Assembly: GCA_032718475.1 (NCBI GenBank)
Contig: JAUCBJ010003349.1
Location: 1 to 64,000, forward strand
From: Nemertoderma westbladi
Taxonomy: Eukaryota > Xenacoelomorpha > Nemertodermatida > Nemertodermatidae
Reading direction: 5' to 3'
Length of the DNA stretch: 64,000 nucleotides
Made by a program: the position numbers and the translations under genes. This document shows, piece by piece, positions 23,526 to 34,599 of this stretch (position 1 is the first letter of the stretch; each line of letters opens with the position of its first letter). Below the pieces are notes generated by a model. It was not told where the DNA came from and did not search any database. It worked only from the letters and a program-made list of their open reading frames with translations.

Positions 23526-24478
23526 CAATGGTGTTATTTTATAAATATACGATTTTAATTGTTGACCTTCCCTATTGCAAGTTGATCGGATAAGTTTGCT
23601 ACTCGTAACTTTTGCATAATGTAGATAGAGATATATTTGAGGTTGCCAATTATAAATAAGGAATATTTTTATACGTATACGGATATAAGGGTATAATTAA
23701 TTACATACCCTTAAGCCAAAGGTGTTCTTCATTTTAATAAGGGGATATATATATATATATTAAATAAGTTTTTAATGGAATTATAGGTATAAATATTTTA
23801 ATTTTTCTGTACCCGTAATGCAAGTTTATTATTAAAAACAACATATTGCTAACATTTGAATTAAAGTATAGGCCTAGCGCCCTCTGCTATCTAATGAGTC
23901 GGGCCTTCGTGCAGTAAAGCGGCAACCCATATCAGCGAACAGTTATCCTTATATATACTATGGCTAGTTTATTTATTATTGGATATATTGGCTTCCGACA
24001 CAGACACCCACCCCGACTTTTGAAAAACGGCCATAGTATAATTATAAGAGTTCGCTGATGGATCGCAGTTTTGTCTCTCCCCCCACTATAGGCCTTGCGA
24101 TTGGTAATAATGAAATTATTTATTTGATAAACCAAAGTAAAATATTACAATTTTTAAGTTCTCGACCGCGAGTATACATATATAACAGATTTTTATATAA
24201 ATTTGTATTTATTATATACGTATAAAAATATATATATTTTATATATAATTGTCAACCCTAGTTTTATTCTCATGTTTTGGCTGTTAATGAGACGAGACTC
24301 GTTTAAATGCTGATTTTGTCTAATCTTTAAAATAATTGTTAATGTTTTGTCTGTGTTAAAATTGAAACGAATGTCAGTCAAGCTGTATTTTCATTAATCA
24401 TTTGATGGTAATGTGGTGGGTCGTGGGTCATATTAAGGTGATTTGCAAACACAAATATTTATATAATACATTATAAGG
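23526..24478. other. AT-rich interval without a gene
   Basis: It contains AT microsatellites (about 23745-23762 and 24225-24245). I see no gene or clear repeat boundary. It ends at the Gypsy target duplication TAAGG (24474-24478). Confidence 0.5.
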
Positions 24479-24789
24479 TGTATGTGGGGGAATCTACTCT
24501 CGGTCCCGCATACCTGTTAACGGGACGCCGTGCAGGCAATGTTGTAACGCCGAAACATGTAATGCCGGAGCAGATAAGTATAATAATATATAATGAATAT
24601 ATCGAATAAAGGTAGCCTACTGGGCTACACGGATCTAGGTCCAAACATAGTACTGCTGTACCGGTAGATATGACAGTCGGTACTGATATCCTAAGTATCT
24701 ACAGATGACAGACACAGTCAGACTCTCGGTCGTCATCCAAAGTGAAAGTAAGTAGTGCCGGTACTGGTACCATAGTCGCTATTGCCACA
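24479..24789 (-). repeat. 3' LTR of the Gypsy element (311 bp)
   Basis: It starts TGTATG and ends GCCACA and pairs with 29372-29681. The start is set at 24479 rather than four bases later because the TGTA is shared by both LTRs and exposes the TAAGG duplication. Confidence 0.93.
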
Positions 24790-24798
24790 CCCCCTTTC
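24790..24798 (-). other. Polypurine tract
   Basis: On the minus strand it reads GAAAGGGGG immediately before the 3' LTR, the expected position for the plus-strand primer of reverse transcription. Confidence 0.85.
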
Positions 24799-24857
24799 GA
24801 GCTCGGGTTAGCTGTCTGAGGCGGTGCCGAGCTAAAATTCGTTCATCAAAATTCATG

Positions 24858-27800
24858 TCAAAGTCGGTCGGGTGGCTGACATACCCGCCTCGGGTATTTG
24901 GAAACTGAAAGTTTCTCAAATTGTTGAGTTTCGATGAGGGGTTCACGCCAGAGTACGAGTTTGGGGGCTGTGGGTGTCACGTCCGGGGTTGGTAGGCCCG
25001 TGGGTGTCTCCTGGTGGGCGGTGTCCGGAATAAGTAGGCGTCGGTTCCGGATGAGTGTGCGTCCGGAAGGCATCCGGACAGTATACTTCCGGTGTTTACC
25101 GGACTCAACGATGGTGCCGGTGCGCTCCCACCGTTTATTGGTCGGGTGTTGAACCCGGACCCTGGTGCCCACCGCGAGTGGTTCCAGGGCCTTCGCTCCG
25201 CGGTTATATTGGGCGGTCCTTGTTGATTTTAATGCCGGCGCCACTCGGTCTAGCTCCGTCCGGGTCTCCTGGAGTGTCCGAGCGAAGGCGCTGTGGTGGG
25301 CCGGAACGCGCGATCTCATAGGATGGCCGAACACGATGTCCGCTGGGGAGAAGCCGCTCTCCCTGGGGCTGTTTCGGAGTTCCAGGAGCCCCTCCTGAAA
25401 CGCGGCGGAGGTCGTTGACCCCCCAGTCTTCTCCAGTAGGCGCTTGAGGGCCTTCACTGCTGATTCAGCGTGCCCGTTACTCTGGGGGTATTCTGGCGAC
25501 GATGTGACCGGTGTGACCCCCCAGTCTTTTAGGAAGCTGGTCAGCTCTGTTGCTGTGAACTGGGTTCCGCCGTCCGACCGGAAACGGGTTGGTACCCCGT
25601 AGCGGACGAACCAGTCACGCAGGGCGGTGGTTGTCCGGGCAGCGGTGGGTGGGGCGGAGAAACTGTAGATTTCCGGCCATCCGGAATATCTGTCTGCGGT
25701 GGCGAGGAAATGTTTCCCGTCGAGTGAGAAGAAATCTCCCGAGATATCTTCAAACGGGCGAGTTGGTGGGGGCTCCGTCAGAAATGGTTCCTTGGTCTGA
25801 CTTGACCGACAGGCCAGACACACGCTGCAGGCGCCCACGGACGTCCGGATGTCGTTGGTGATGCCCGGCCAGTATACACACTGCCGGGCGCGACGTAGCG
25901 TTTTTTCCACCCCCTGGTGTGCCGCGTGTAGGCGTGCGAGGGTGGATTTCCGGGACCCTGTGGGGACCACAATACGGTGGCCGAATAAGGCCAGGTCCCC
26001 GTCCGTAGTTAACTGGTCCCGGGCGGACCAGTATATGTTGACAGCCGGTTCCTTCCGGCCGGATTCCGGGAAGCCCGACTCAATGGCCGCGAGTAGGGCT
26101 TTATAGTCCGGGTCGTCCCGAGCCACTCGGGCGAGTTCCTCGAGGACGGGATCCGCGAGGTGGGCGGAGTCGGAGCCGGTTATGTCGGCGGCGGACTGGC
26201 GGGTGACTGCCCTGATGTAGGTCGCCATGTCCCCATCGTCGACGATGTCATCGGGTGTGGGGTCATTGACCGGGGCGCGGGACAACGCATCGGCGATGGC
26301 GTGGTCCTTCCCCTTGGTCCACGTGGTGGTAAACTGGTACGGGGCCAGTTTAGTCTTGAGGCGTTGGAGGCGGGTGTTGTCTGTCGCGTCCACCATATAC
26401 TTGTCAATGATTGTGACGAGCGGTTGGTGGTCGACAATCAAGTTGAAGTGGGGGAGGCCGAGAAGATACAGCCGGCACTTCTGGACGGCCCATACGACGG
26501 CGAGGAGCTCGAGTTCCACCATGGCGTACCTGGACTCCGTGTCGGTGGTGAACCTCGAGCCGCACTCGATCAGCCTCCAATCCTCCCCGTACCGCTGGAG
26601 GAGGGCGTATCCGAGGCCCTTCAGCCGGGAGGCGTCGGTAACGAGGCGGGTCTCCCGGGTCGTGTCGAACGGGGCGAGGGTCGGTGGGGTTGTGAGCGCC
26701 AGTTTAGTGGCCTCGAAGGCCCGTTCGTGGTCCCCCGTCCAGGTGAAGGTCGCCTTCGTACTGAGGAGGGGGCGGAGCGGAGATATGGCGGCGGCGATGT
26801 TGCCGGAGAACGGAGCGAGTTGCTCCACGAGTCCCACGAAGCTGCGGAGGTCAGTGATGTTCCCTGGGCGGGGGAAGGCGGCGATCGCCTTCAGTTTCTC
26901 CGGGTCGGCCTTGATACCGGAGGCGCCGACGAGGTACCCAGCGAACCGAACCTCGGCCTGGGCGAACTGCACCTTCCCAGGGTGCAGCGTAATGCCGTGG
27001 GTCCGGCACCGCTCCATGAACCGGCCGACGTTGGCCAGGTGCTCCTCCATGGTGTCGTTGTAGAGGAGCACGTCGTCTACAACCTTGATGAGGTTGGGGA
27101 GTCCCTGGAGTGCGTCGTCGCCCCGCCGGTTAAACTCATCTCCGGACGAGATGAGCCCCATGACGCTGCGGGTGTGACGGTACCGGCCCCAGGGAGTCGC
27201 GAAGGTTGTGAGGAGTTGTGACTCCTCGTCCAGGGGAACCTGCCAGTAGCCACTGGCGGCGTCAAACACCGAGAAAACCTGGGCGGTGGAAGAAACTCCG
27301 GCCACCGCCGACCGTGGACTCGGGGTGGGATAGTAGGGACGTCGCACCTGCGAGTTTAAGTGGCGGAGGTCGACGCAAAGTCGCAGTTTACCCCCCGGTT
27401 TTCTCGCCACTGTCATCGGGTGGGCCCAGTCTGTTGGCTCGTCGACCCGGGCGATGACTTCCCTCCGTTCCAGGTTGTCGAGGAGACCCTTTACCTCGTC
27501 CCGCATCGCGAACGGGATGGGTCGCGCGCCGTTGACGTGGAACGGCGTCGCCCCGTCTTTCAGCAGGATGTGCATGGGCGGGCCGTGCATCATCGGGAGC
27601 GGGGCGGAGTCGTCGTCGAAGACGTCGTCGAACTCGCGGAGGTAGTCGTCCCGGGAGCGGGTCGCCGGGGATGGAGCGACGGAGGCGACGGTTCCTCGGC
27701 TGCGGAGGGGAGCCGGGAAGTTCCGCGGGAGGATGTCGAGGTCCTGGATGGTCCTCTTGGAGAGGATTAAACCGTCGGACTCCGGGGAGATAACCAGTTC

Positions 27801-29273
27801 GGTGATCGCCTTCGCCCCGAAGTATTCGAGCTCCACCGGGAACCGCCCCACGGCCGCCATGGGGAGCCGGTTCGCCGCCTCGAACTTGTCGTCTTCCCGT
27901 AGCGGGAGGAGGTCGGCATGGCGACCCCCGAGTTGAAGGAAGAGTTTCTCGTTGAGGACAGAGGCAGCCGCTCCGCTATCCGGGAGGGAGTGGCGGGCCC
28001 GTCCCATAAACCGGTTGGTCCTCGAGTTTGTTACATCGACAGAGATGTAGTTTAGGTCGCAGCTGGTCCGGTCTTTGTCCGAGCTGTGGACGCTCCGTTG
28101 TCGGAAGATCGTCGAAACCTTCGACGATTTGGGTGCGGGTTTGGACCGGCACACCGACTTGAAGTGCCCCGTCTTGCCGCAGGCGTGGCACGTGATACCC
28201 TTGGCGGGGCAGTCCTTCCCCTTGTCGTGGTTTCGCCCACAGTTGCCGCAACTGTTGGATGCATTGGTTCGACGGGAAGGGTCGGGGGACGAGTAGCGAG
28301 AACCCGCCGGGGTGCGGGAGGCCGCCGGGGTTCGGGAAACCGAACGTTCGCGTTTGTAGGAGGAGAGTTTGTGGATCGGTTTCCCGCTCGCCAGAATGGA
28401 GTCGTTCCTCTCGCTGGCCTCCACACTCTGCGCGATCCGCACGCAGTCCTCGAGGGTTGGCTGCGGGAGCACCTTGAGCAGCTCGGTGCGGGTCTCCGAG
28501 CACCGCACACCCACGAGGATTTGGGTAACGATCTGCCGGTCCCGGCAGTGGCCGCAGAGTTCGGCGGTGTCCGCGAGGTCCTCCAGGGCCACCCTGAAGG
28601 AGTCGAACCCCTCGTTCCCACCTTGGCGGCGCTCGTGAAACTTGATGGCGTCGATCGCGATGCTCCGTTTGGAGCGGAGGTGGGCCTGGAGAGCGTCGAG
28701 GATCGTCTCCGGGGTCGTCTCGTCCGAGTCGATGTCAACCTGGAGGGTGACGCGGATGGTCTCCTGGAGGTCGCTGCCCAGGGCGGCGACGAGAGCGTAA
28801 ACCTGCTCCGCCCTGGGGAACGTGGCGACCTGCTGCCGGTGGGCGTGGACCCTCCACGCCTGTCTCCACCGGCGGAACGAGGAGAAGTCGACGTCCGCGT
28901 CGATCTTCTCCATGGCGGAGATGTCGATAACCCGGCGTCGTGGAGCTGGGTTCGTAGCGGCTCCCGCGTATGTGGGTTGGGTCGCCGGCGGTCCCGGTGC
29001 GGCGGCCGCCGCCACGCCGGGTTGTAAAGCCGCGAGGAGTTGAGCGATGCGGTCGTCCGCGGCCGCCTGGCGACGGTTGGCATCTTCCTGCTGTTGCGCC
29101 AGCAGCTGAGCCATAGCAGTCTGTTGTTGGGCGAGAATACGCGCGAGGTCGTCCATCCGGATAGGAGTGTGACTGCCGCCTCGGGCTTCTATAGTTTCGT
29201 CGCCGTCGCTGCTACTGCTGTCCGCCGTGGGCGGTGACGTGGGTTTTTGCTTCCCTTTAGATTTAGGCGGCAT
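24858..29273 (-). CDS. Gypsy Gag-Pol polyprotein, single open frame, 1471 aa
   Basis: In order: a basic N-terminus with a Gln-rich stretch; a capsid-like region (SFRRWRQAWRVHAH onward); two CCHC zinc knuckles near residues 338-378 (CGNCGRNHDKGKDC, CHACGKTGHFKSVC); an aspartic protease with LPDSGAAAS near 430; reverse transcriptase with GKLRLCVDLRHLN near 630 and a V-V-D-D catalytic box near 730; RNase H with VTDASRLKG near 875; and integrase with an HHCC module (about 1118-1158) and a DDE core whose Asp, Asp and Glu are in GDFFSL, RSDGGTQF and HAESAVK. Gag and Pol share one frame with no shift, as in some Mag-type Gypsy elements. The gene is strikingly GC-rich against its AT-rich surroundings. 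There is no env. The ATG at 29273 is the first after the leader. Confidence 0.95.
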   Translation of the reverse strand: MPPKSKGKQKPTSPPTADSSSSDGDETIEARGGSHTPIRMDDLARILAQQQTAMAQLLAQQQEDANRRQAAADDRIAQLLAALQPGVAAAAAPGPPATQPTYAGAATNPAPRRRVIDISAMEKIDADVDFSSFRRWRQAWRVHAHRQQVATFPRAEQVYALVAALGSDLQETIRVTLQVDIDSDETTPETILDALQAHLRSKRSIAIDAIKFHERRQGGNEGFDSFRVALEDLADTAELCGHCRDRQIVTQILVGVRCSETRTELLKVLPQPTLEDCVRIAQSVEASERNDSILASGKPIHKLSSYKRERSVSRTPAASRTPAGSRYSSPDPSRRTNASNSCGNCGRNHDKGKDCPAKGITCHACGKTGHFKSVCRSKPAPKSSKVSTIFRQRSVHSSDKDRTSCDLNYISVDVTNSRTNRFMGRARHSLPDSGAAASVLNEKLFLQLGGRHADLLPLREDDKFEAANRLPMAAVGRFPVELEYFGAKAITELVISPESDGLILSKRTIQDLDILPRNFPAPLRSRGTVASVAPSPATRSRDDYLREFDDVFDDDSAPLPMMHGPPMHILLKDGATPFHVNGARPIPFAMRDEVKGLLDNLERREVIARVDEPTDWAHPMTVARKPGGKLRLCVDLRHLNSQVRRPYYPTPSPRSAVAGVSSTAQVFSVFDAASGYWQVPLDEESQLLTTFATPWGRYRHTRSVMGLISSGDEFNRRGDDALQGLPNLIKVVDDVLLYNDTMEEHLANVGRFMERCRTHGITLHPGKVQFAQAEVRFAGYLVGASGIKADPEKLKAIAAFPRPGNITDLRSFVGLVEQLAPFSGNIAAAISPLRPLLSTKATFTWTGDHERAFEATKLALTTPPTLAPFDTTRETRLVTDASRLKGLGYALLQRYGEDWRLIECGSRFTTDTESRYAMVELELLAVVWAVQKCRLYLLGLPHFNLIVDHQPLVTIIDKYMVDATDNTRLQRLKTKLAPYQFTTTWTKGKDHAIADALSRAPVNDPTPDDIVDDGDMATYIRAVTRQSAADITGSDSAHLADPVLEELARVARDDPDYKALLAAIESGFPESGRKEPAVNIYWSARDQLTTDGDLALFGHRIVVPTGSRKSTLARLHAAHQGVEKTLRRARQCVYWPGITNDIRTSVGACSVCLACRSSQTKEPFLTEPPPTRPFEDISGDFFSLDGKHFLATADRYSGWPEIYSFSAPPTAARTTTALRDWFVRYGVPTRFRSDGGTQFTATELTSFLKDWGVTPVTSSPEYPQSNGHAESAVKALKRLLEKTGGSTTSAAFQEGLLELRNSPRESGFSPADIVFGHPMRSRVPAHHSAFARTLQETRTELDRVAPALKSTRTAQYNRGAKALEPLAVGTRVRVQHPTNKRWERTGTIVESGKHRKYTVRMPSGRTLIRNRRLLIPDTAHQETPTGLPTPDVTPTAPKLVLWREPLIETQQFEKLSVSKYPRRVCQPPDRL

Positions 29274-29353
29274 GGGCCCAAATTATCAAATACGTAGGAA
29301 ACAAATTAGTAGTGTTGGAGATCCCGTAGAGGTTTCTCCCTGTCACAGGTGAC

Positions 29354-29371
29354 GGTAAACTCACTGCGCCA
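29354..29371 (-). other. tRNA primer-binding site
   Basis: On the minus strand TGGCGCAGTGAGTTTACC begins directly after the 5' LTR. The leading TGG complements a tRNA CCA end. I cannot assign the tRNA without a search. Confidence 0.75.
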
Positions 29372-29681
29372 TGTATGTGGGGGAATCTACTCTCGGTCCC
29401 GCATACCTGTTAACGGGACGCCGTGCAGGCAATGTTGTAAAGTCGAAACATGTAATGCCGGAGCAGATAAGTATAATAATATATAATGTATATATCGAAT
29501 AAAGGTAGCCTACTGGGCTACACGGATCTAGGTCCAAACATAGTACTGCTGTACCGGTAGATAGGACAGTCGGTACTGATATCCTAAGTATCTACAGATG
29601 ACAGACACAGTCAGACTCTCGGTCGTCATCAAAGTGAAAGTATATAGTGCCGGTACTGGTACCATAGTCGCTATTGCCACA
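29372..29681 (-). repeat. 5' LTR of the Gypsy element (310 bp)
   Basis: This is the near-identical partner of 24479-24789. It contains an AATAAA-like string in its middle on the plus strand only; the promoter and polyadenylation signals for the minus-strand transcript are not obvious. Confidence 0.93.
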
Positions 29682-29686
29682 TAAGG

Positions 29687-30739
29687 CCAATTATTGTATG
29701 TTTTTAAATAAACCAAATGAAATAGCCGAAAATAATGAATCCTATTCCAGCAACCAGAACTCCTATCGCAACTAAAAATATCCGGCTTTTATTGATTAAT
29801 AAATAATATTTATTAAACAATAAATAAAATAATGAATTATTTTGATATAATTTAATTAATGTAATAATAAGTAATTGTTTATAATATGTATCTATTATCT
29901 ATTCGATTTCACATATATATCTTGGGGTGTCGACATTGAAAGTACCAGTATAATCTTGTATTTTTCCCTTTTAATCTGTGTATTCTGATTGACAAGATAA
30001 AAATGGACCTTATACAAACAGTGGGCTAATTACCCAGGAATATTTGTCATTATCACAAGATGTATGTTACAAGTTGCCTAGATAATATGGTTAGATAAAA
30101 TCACAAGATAAGTTTACTGATTTAACAAAATATATTTCTGCACAGGTTTGACAAGATTTTCTTGTCAAACTGCACCTTTTTTTTGCATTTTCACTATGTA
30201 ATTTTTAGAGTGAAACGAAAACTGCACTTGCTGGGATCAAACCCACCACGACCACCGGATAAATGTGAATTCAAGACCACGGATTTAAACTAGGCAGGGG
30301 GGGAAACTGAACGCAAAACCCGCCTTGGCGAATTAATATCCCGCCTCAATGTTAAATTCTCAATTTAGGGAAAGGAGCAGGTTACAGTGGCATGTTATTT
30401 TAACCAAAACAATTAACTAAACACATTAGAACAGGTTACAGTTTTATTTTTGATAGTAATCAATTGTTATTTGCGTCCAATTTCCCCTGGGGAGGGATGA
30501 ATTTTTATTGCGTCCAGTCATATTTATATTTATCCAATAATGACATCTGAAGCATTTATGAAACCCGCATCGGATTGAAATTAAGGTTAAATATGTTATA
30601 TATATTAATTGATTAGTAACACAAATGAGATTTATCCAATAATATCAATACCAAAGGAAACATAACATAATTTAATTAACGAAATAACGAAATTTAATTA
30701 TACTAATTGTATGTCCTTAACTCCGCAAAATTTCTTAGA
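29687..30739. other. AT-rich interval with hairpin and tRNA-like remnant
   Basis: No gene. At 30146-30170 is a perfect 11-bp hairpin (GTTTGACAAGA, 3-nt loop). At about 30225-30310 the minus strand has a tRNA-like T-arm and B-box string (GGTTTGATCCC, one mismatch to the Pol III box B). At 30361-30440 lies a segment resembling the 104-bp unit at 63677-64000 (GGGAAAGG, GGTTACAGTG, CCAAAACAAT). Confidence 0.45.
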
Positions 30740-31769
30740 TTAGTTCCTGATCACTTATAGGCGAGTCAATCTAGCCGAAAAAGGGGGTCAACCCATAACA
30801 AATTCGCAATTCATCCAAACCAATTTTTTTTATTCTACATTACCTTGTTAATACCCCCAAAAAAGTCTATAAAAATATATTATGCGGATCACCTTCAATT
30901 TCCTGTTTCTTTCCTTAGCAACATGGATTTTACATAGCAACAAGGGGTCTATTGGTGGGATTTTCTCCAAATTTGGTACAGACAAACTTTACTCTAATGA
31001 CTATCGATTGACAGAAGTATGCACTTCTATATAGTTACCAATTTAGTTTCCAGAGCAACGGAAATTTGTCTAATAATTTAACCATTTTTAATACCAATTT
31101 TGCTGGTACAATATAAGGACCTTATTTACACAACTTCTCTACTAAACGGGTGGATGTAACCTCGCCCATCGGATTTATCGACCTCAAAAACCCTTATCCC
31201 CAAAAAATTTATTTGTTATATGATAAACTATTGTGGTTTTCAAACTAAAACAAATAAATAAATTACACCTAAAATCAATAGAGCAATCACAATTTAATTA
31301 TGTGAAAAATCTTCACTAACATTAATGGAAATTATGAAATTTCCTTGCAGTGGAATTGTATAATTTTTTTACAACAGTTATCCTTAATATATCGTGAAAT
31401 TTTTGATATATTTAAAAATTTGATGCGACTTCTAGTTTCCGAGATATAGCAATTAATGTGTAACACGCCAGTGTAAATATTACTAATTTCCCATTGAATC
31501 ACAGCTTATTGTGAAATTAATTAAATTATTCTGGAACATCACCAATTTGCTACTTACTTTTCCCTACTGTTCCTTTTGTTTGGCTTGTGTTATGCAAATT
31601 TACGCAGAATTTCCATGAATAAACATATGATCCGCAAAATAAAATTTTATAGACTTTTTTTTGGTCATTAATAAGGTAATATAGAATCCAAAATGTGTGG
31701 TTCGGATTGATTGCGAAATACTTATGGGTTTTTTGCTAGATTGACTCGACTATTAGAGTCAGTTCTAAT
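30740..31769. mobile_element. Non-autonomous DNA element with TIRs of about 150 bp
   Basis: Left arm 30740-30895 and right arm 31628-31769 are inverted copies with small gaps. They share GCGAGTCAATCTAGC or TCGAGTCAATCTAGC near the tips, AAAAAGTCTATAAAA, and TGCGGATCA at the inner edge. The 730-bp interior has no coding frame. Target duplication could not be fixed, so the family is unassigned. Confidence 0.75.
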
Positions 31770-31819
31770 TTGGAATTATTTAATTAATTAGAATTAATTA
31801 TTTAGATAATTAAGTGAAG

Positions 31820-33066
31820 GCCTATAATTTGGTTATACTGTACTACTACAGTTCTAGGTCGTTTGCCTATAATTTGGTTATACTGTACTACTACAGTACT
31901 AGGTCGTTCGCCTATAATTGGGTTATACTGTACAACTACAGTACTAGGTACCTTTTGAGTAACAGACTAAGTAACTAACTACCCTAACTGAGTACCAGTT
32001 AAATAACTGGGAGCAAAACTTGAGATAGGTGTAGCGCCCACCCCTACCCTCGGGTAGCAGCTATCGAAAGAGGAGCCTTCGGGTCGCCTCCGGCTTCGGC
32101 CGACTGTTTGCTTTTTTACAGTACTAGGTCGTTCGCCTTTAAGGGGGGGGGGGGGGGGGGGGGGGGTACACCATTTTGTTCCAAAATATGTCGAAATTTT
32201 TTTATGGTCTATTATAATTATAATATAATTATAATGGTGTTTCCAAATCTGAAAACCGCTATTTAATAGCTCTTTTAGTTTTCAAGTTATGTAAATTTCC
32301 ATTTAGGGATTCCTATTGAAATTACTATTACTATGTATAATGAAAGGTCGATTAACTCAAAATATTTTTTTCATGAAATTGTCAACTTCAAAGCCCTACT
32401 ACTTCTACAATTTTTGAGTAATTAAGTCTGAAACTCTCTGTGGGTGTCTAGATAGCCATCCTGCATAAAAGTATCAGACAACTTTTCTAAATTTTTTGTT
32501 AATAAAATTTAATACTATTTATAAAAAACCTAAAAATTAGCATAAATTTGCAGCGCCACCTAGCGGTGCAGAATTATTTTAACAAAATTTCGCCTGATAG
32601 TTATGTTGCCCCATCTTTGATCTATCATATAAAAAAACTTTCATGTGATTAGGTTCAAAACTGTAAAAGCCTTAGGGTTTTAAGCGCAACCAAGTTTTTT
32701 TTATTGTTAACTAGTATTAACTAATATTAAATAGCGAAAGAAAAAATTTTCTCACCTGTAATGTAGAGTAGCATCTTAGGCACCTATATGACAAATTTTA
32801 ACCAAAACCAAACAATTCTGAAACGCATAGAGTGATAAATCGAAGAGTTGTCCGAAAATTGTGTACCCCCCCCCCCCCCCCCCCCCCCCTTAATTGGGTT
32901 ACTGTACTACTACAGTACTAGGTCGTTTGCCTATAATAGGGTTATACTGTACTACAGTACTACGTTGTTCGCCTATAATTGGCTTATACTGTACTACTAC
33001 AGTAGGTCGTCGTTCGCCTATAATTGGGTTATACTGACTACTACAGTGCTACAGTAGGTCGTTCGA
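31820..33066. repeat. 45-bp minisatellite, interrupted by a TTAA element
   Basis: Units of the form GCCTATAATTGGGTTATACT, GTACTACTACAGTACTAGGT and CGTTC occur about three times at 31820-31952, as a partial copy at 32115-32138, and about four times at 32890-33066. The element at 32143-32889 sits inside a unit. A GC-rich stretch at about 32030-32110 breaks the array and is unexplained. Confidence 0.8.
32143..32889. mobile_element. TTAA-flanked non-autonomous element with poly-G ends (747 bp)
   Basis: TTAA stands at both sides (32139-32142 and 32890-32893). The ends are inverted: about 24 G then TACACCATTTT on the left, and the complement (GTGTAC then about 22 C) on the right. The interior is AT-rich without a gene. 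TTAA targets point to the piggyBac or Kolobok type; the class is inferred only from the target and TIRs. Confidence 0.75.
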
Positions 33067-33068
33067 TT

Positions 33069-33371
33069 TCGGACAGTGGAAATGAGGATGCTTTCAATTT
33101 CAATGGGTAGGCCTCATGAAGTTGGTTGCCATAACCGTAGATCTGGTATGACCTCGTCTTTATTTTGCCAGCATTGCCCACTGAATCTTAATCTGCATTC
33201 ATGGAGGGTGGTTGATATAGGTGGTATTGTACCATAAATCTCGGTGTTTGTCTGTGTTGTCTCCCACTAACGGCTACCCTTTTAGTAGTATTGTGTAGCA
33301 ACCATCAATTCGTTGTTCAAGTGATTTCGTCAGTGTCCAGGTCACACGTACACCCCCGTATAAAAATACTG
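33069..33371 (-). pseudogene. 3' fragment of the RTE-like LINE
   Basis: The segment matches the 3' end of the LINE at 39460-42021 (shared TCGGACAGTGGAAATGAG, GGAGGGTGGTTGATA, CAACCATCAATTCGTTGTTC and CCCCCGTATAAAAATAC) in the same orientation. It covers only the last 300 bp or so, as expected of 5'-truncated LINE insertions. Confidence 0.8.
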
Positions 33372-33661
33372 TACTAATTAAACTCCAAACAATACCAGAG
33401 GATTTTTGGAATCCCGCTGGCTACTAGATTGACACTGGTTTTGCATAGGTACAGTAGATATAAGTCCTGTACAAACAAGGAGGGAAATTTTGGTAACAGC
33501 GCAAGGAGATGTTACAATTACCCTGTCTCATTTTGTGCAGTATTTATTTATACGGTACCCAACCAACTACATATGTATTTTATTTAGATTTATCATTTAT
33601 TAACTATAAATTTTACAGTATTACACCATGTCCTGGAATATAGTGTCGTTATTCAGGTACC

Positions 33662-33785
33662 TGCCCCCCCCCCCCCCCCCCCCAAATTTTTTACAAATCG
33701 TAATGAGATTGCATGAAATTTGAAATAGAGATAGTTTCACCTCCCTCCTCCTTGCTGGGTGAGCCAGAATTTTTATTTTCGCTTT
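33662..33785. repeat. Dispersed C-tract repeat, copy 2
   Basis: A run of about 22 C is followed by the GAGATTGCATGAAATTTGAAA and GATAGTTTCAC motifs also found at 3744-3856. Confidence 0.65.
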
Positions 33786-34595
33786 CATTCTTTAGCTACA
33801 AGCGTTTGAAAAAGGTGTCTCCGTCGATATTGCACCAGTTACACCGCAGTTATTCTTCAAACATTTAGTGATTTGTTGGTACTAGTGGAAGGCTGACCGT
33901 GCAAGGCTTCCAAATATGTAAAAATATGTGAATTTGGTTGGGAAATTGCTGAGATATTGGCATTCGAATTTTGCATGTATTTGCTTCCACTGCAGGCCAT
34001 TTATTCTATTAAATTAATACACAATGTTCTAGAACATTTTGATTATGTATGAATATCCTACATATAAAATTATATAATATATAATATATATATATTAAAT
34101 ATATATAAATATAAATAAAATAAAATATAAATAATATATAAATATAAATAAAATATAAATATATATATATATTAAATAAAATTGCGTACAATGTCTTTGT
34201 GCAATTTTGTGTTGATTTCGCATTATTTATTCTAGATAAGTAAATCGATGGTAATTATTAATAAATAGTATGAATATCCTACTAGTAGGATTATTACACT
34301 AGTATTATCAAAAAAACCATACGAAATATACCATATTCTGGAAGTTGGTTAGACTTCCTGTTTCTGGAAGTTGGAAGACAGTTAACTTCTACAATTATAT
34401 CGAGAATATAATAATAAAATTAGTATTATCAGTATCATCTTGATACTAGCTATTCTGTATTACGCATTATAATAATATTAAACAATTTCTTTGATGATTC
34501 ATTTCAATAAGTAATTTCGACACTGAAGATGTTAGCTATTCATTTTGAAAAAAAAATTATATAATAAATATGGATTTGATATAAATCATATTTGT
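33786..34595. other. AT-rich interval without a gene
   Basis: It includes a nearly pure A/T stretch (about 34060-34180) and a small inverted and direct cluster of GGAAGTTGG words near 34340-34390. No gene is seen. Confidence 0.5.
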
Positions 34596-34599
34596 TTAA

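Larger units (their letters stand above)
24479..29681 (-). mobile_element. Complete, young Gypsy LTR retrotransposon
   Basis: Two LTRs beginning TGTATGTGGGG and ending TTGCCACA flank one uninterrupted gag-pol frame. The flanks are TAAGG at 24474-24478 and TAAGG at 29682-29686, a perfect 5-bp target duplication. A primer-binding site and polypurine tract are in place. The LTRs differ by about six substitutions and one single-base indel in 311 bp, so the insertion is recent. All parts needed for mobility appear present. Confidence 0.95.

Noticed and set aside
26160-27221. Long plus-strand frames opposite the Gypsy pol (also 28086-29027 and others)
   Set aside because: They are antisense shadows kept open by the GC-rich codons of the real minus-strand frame and have no domain features.
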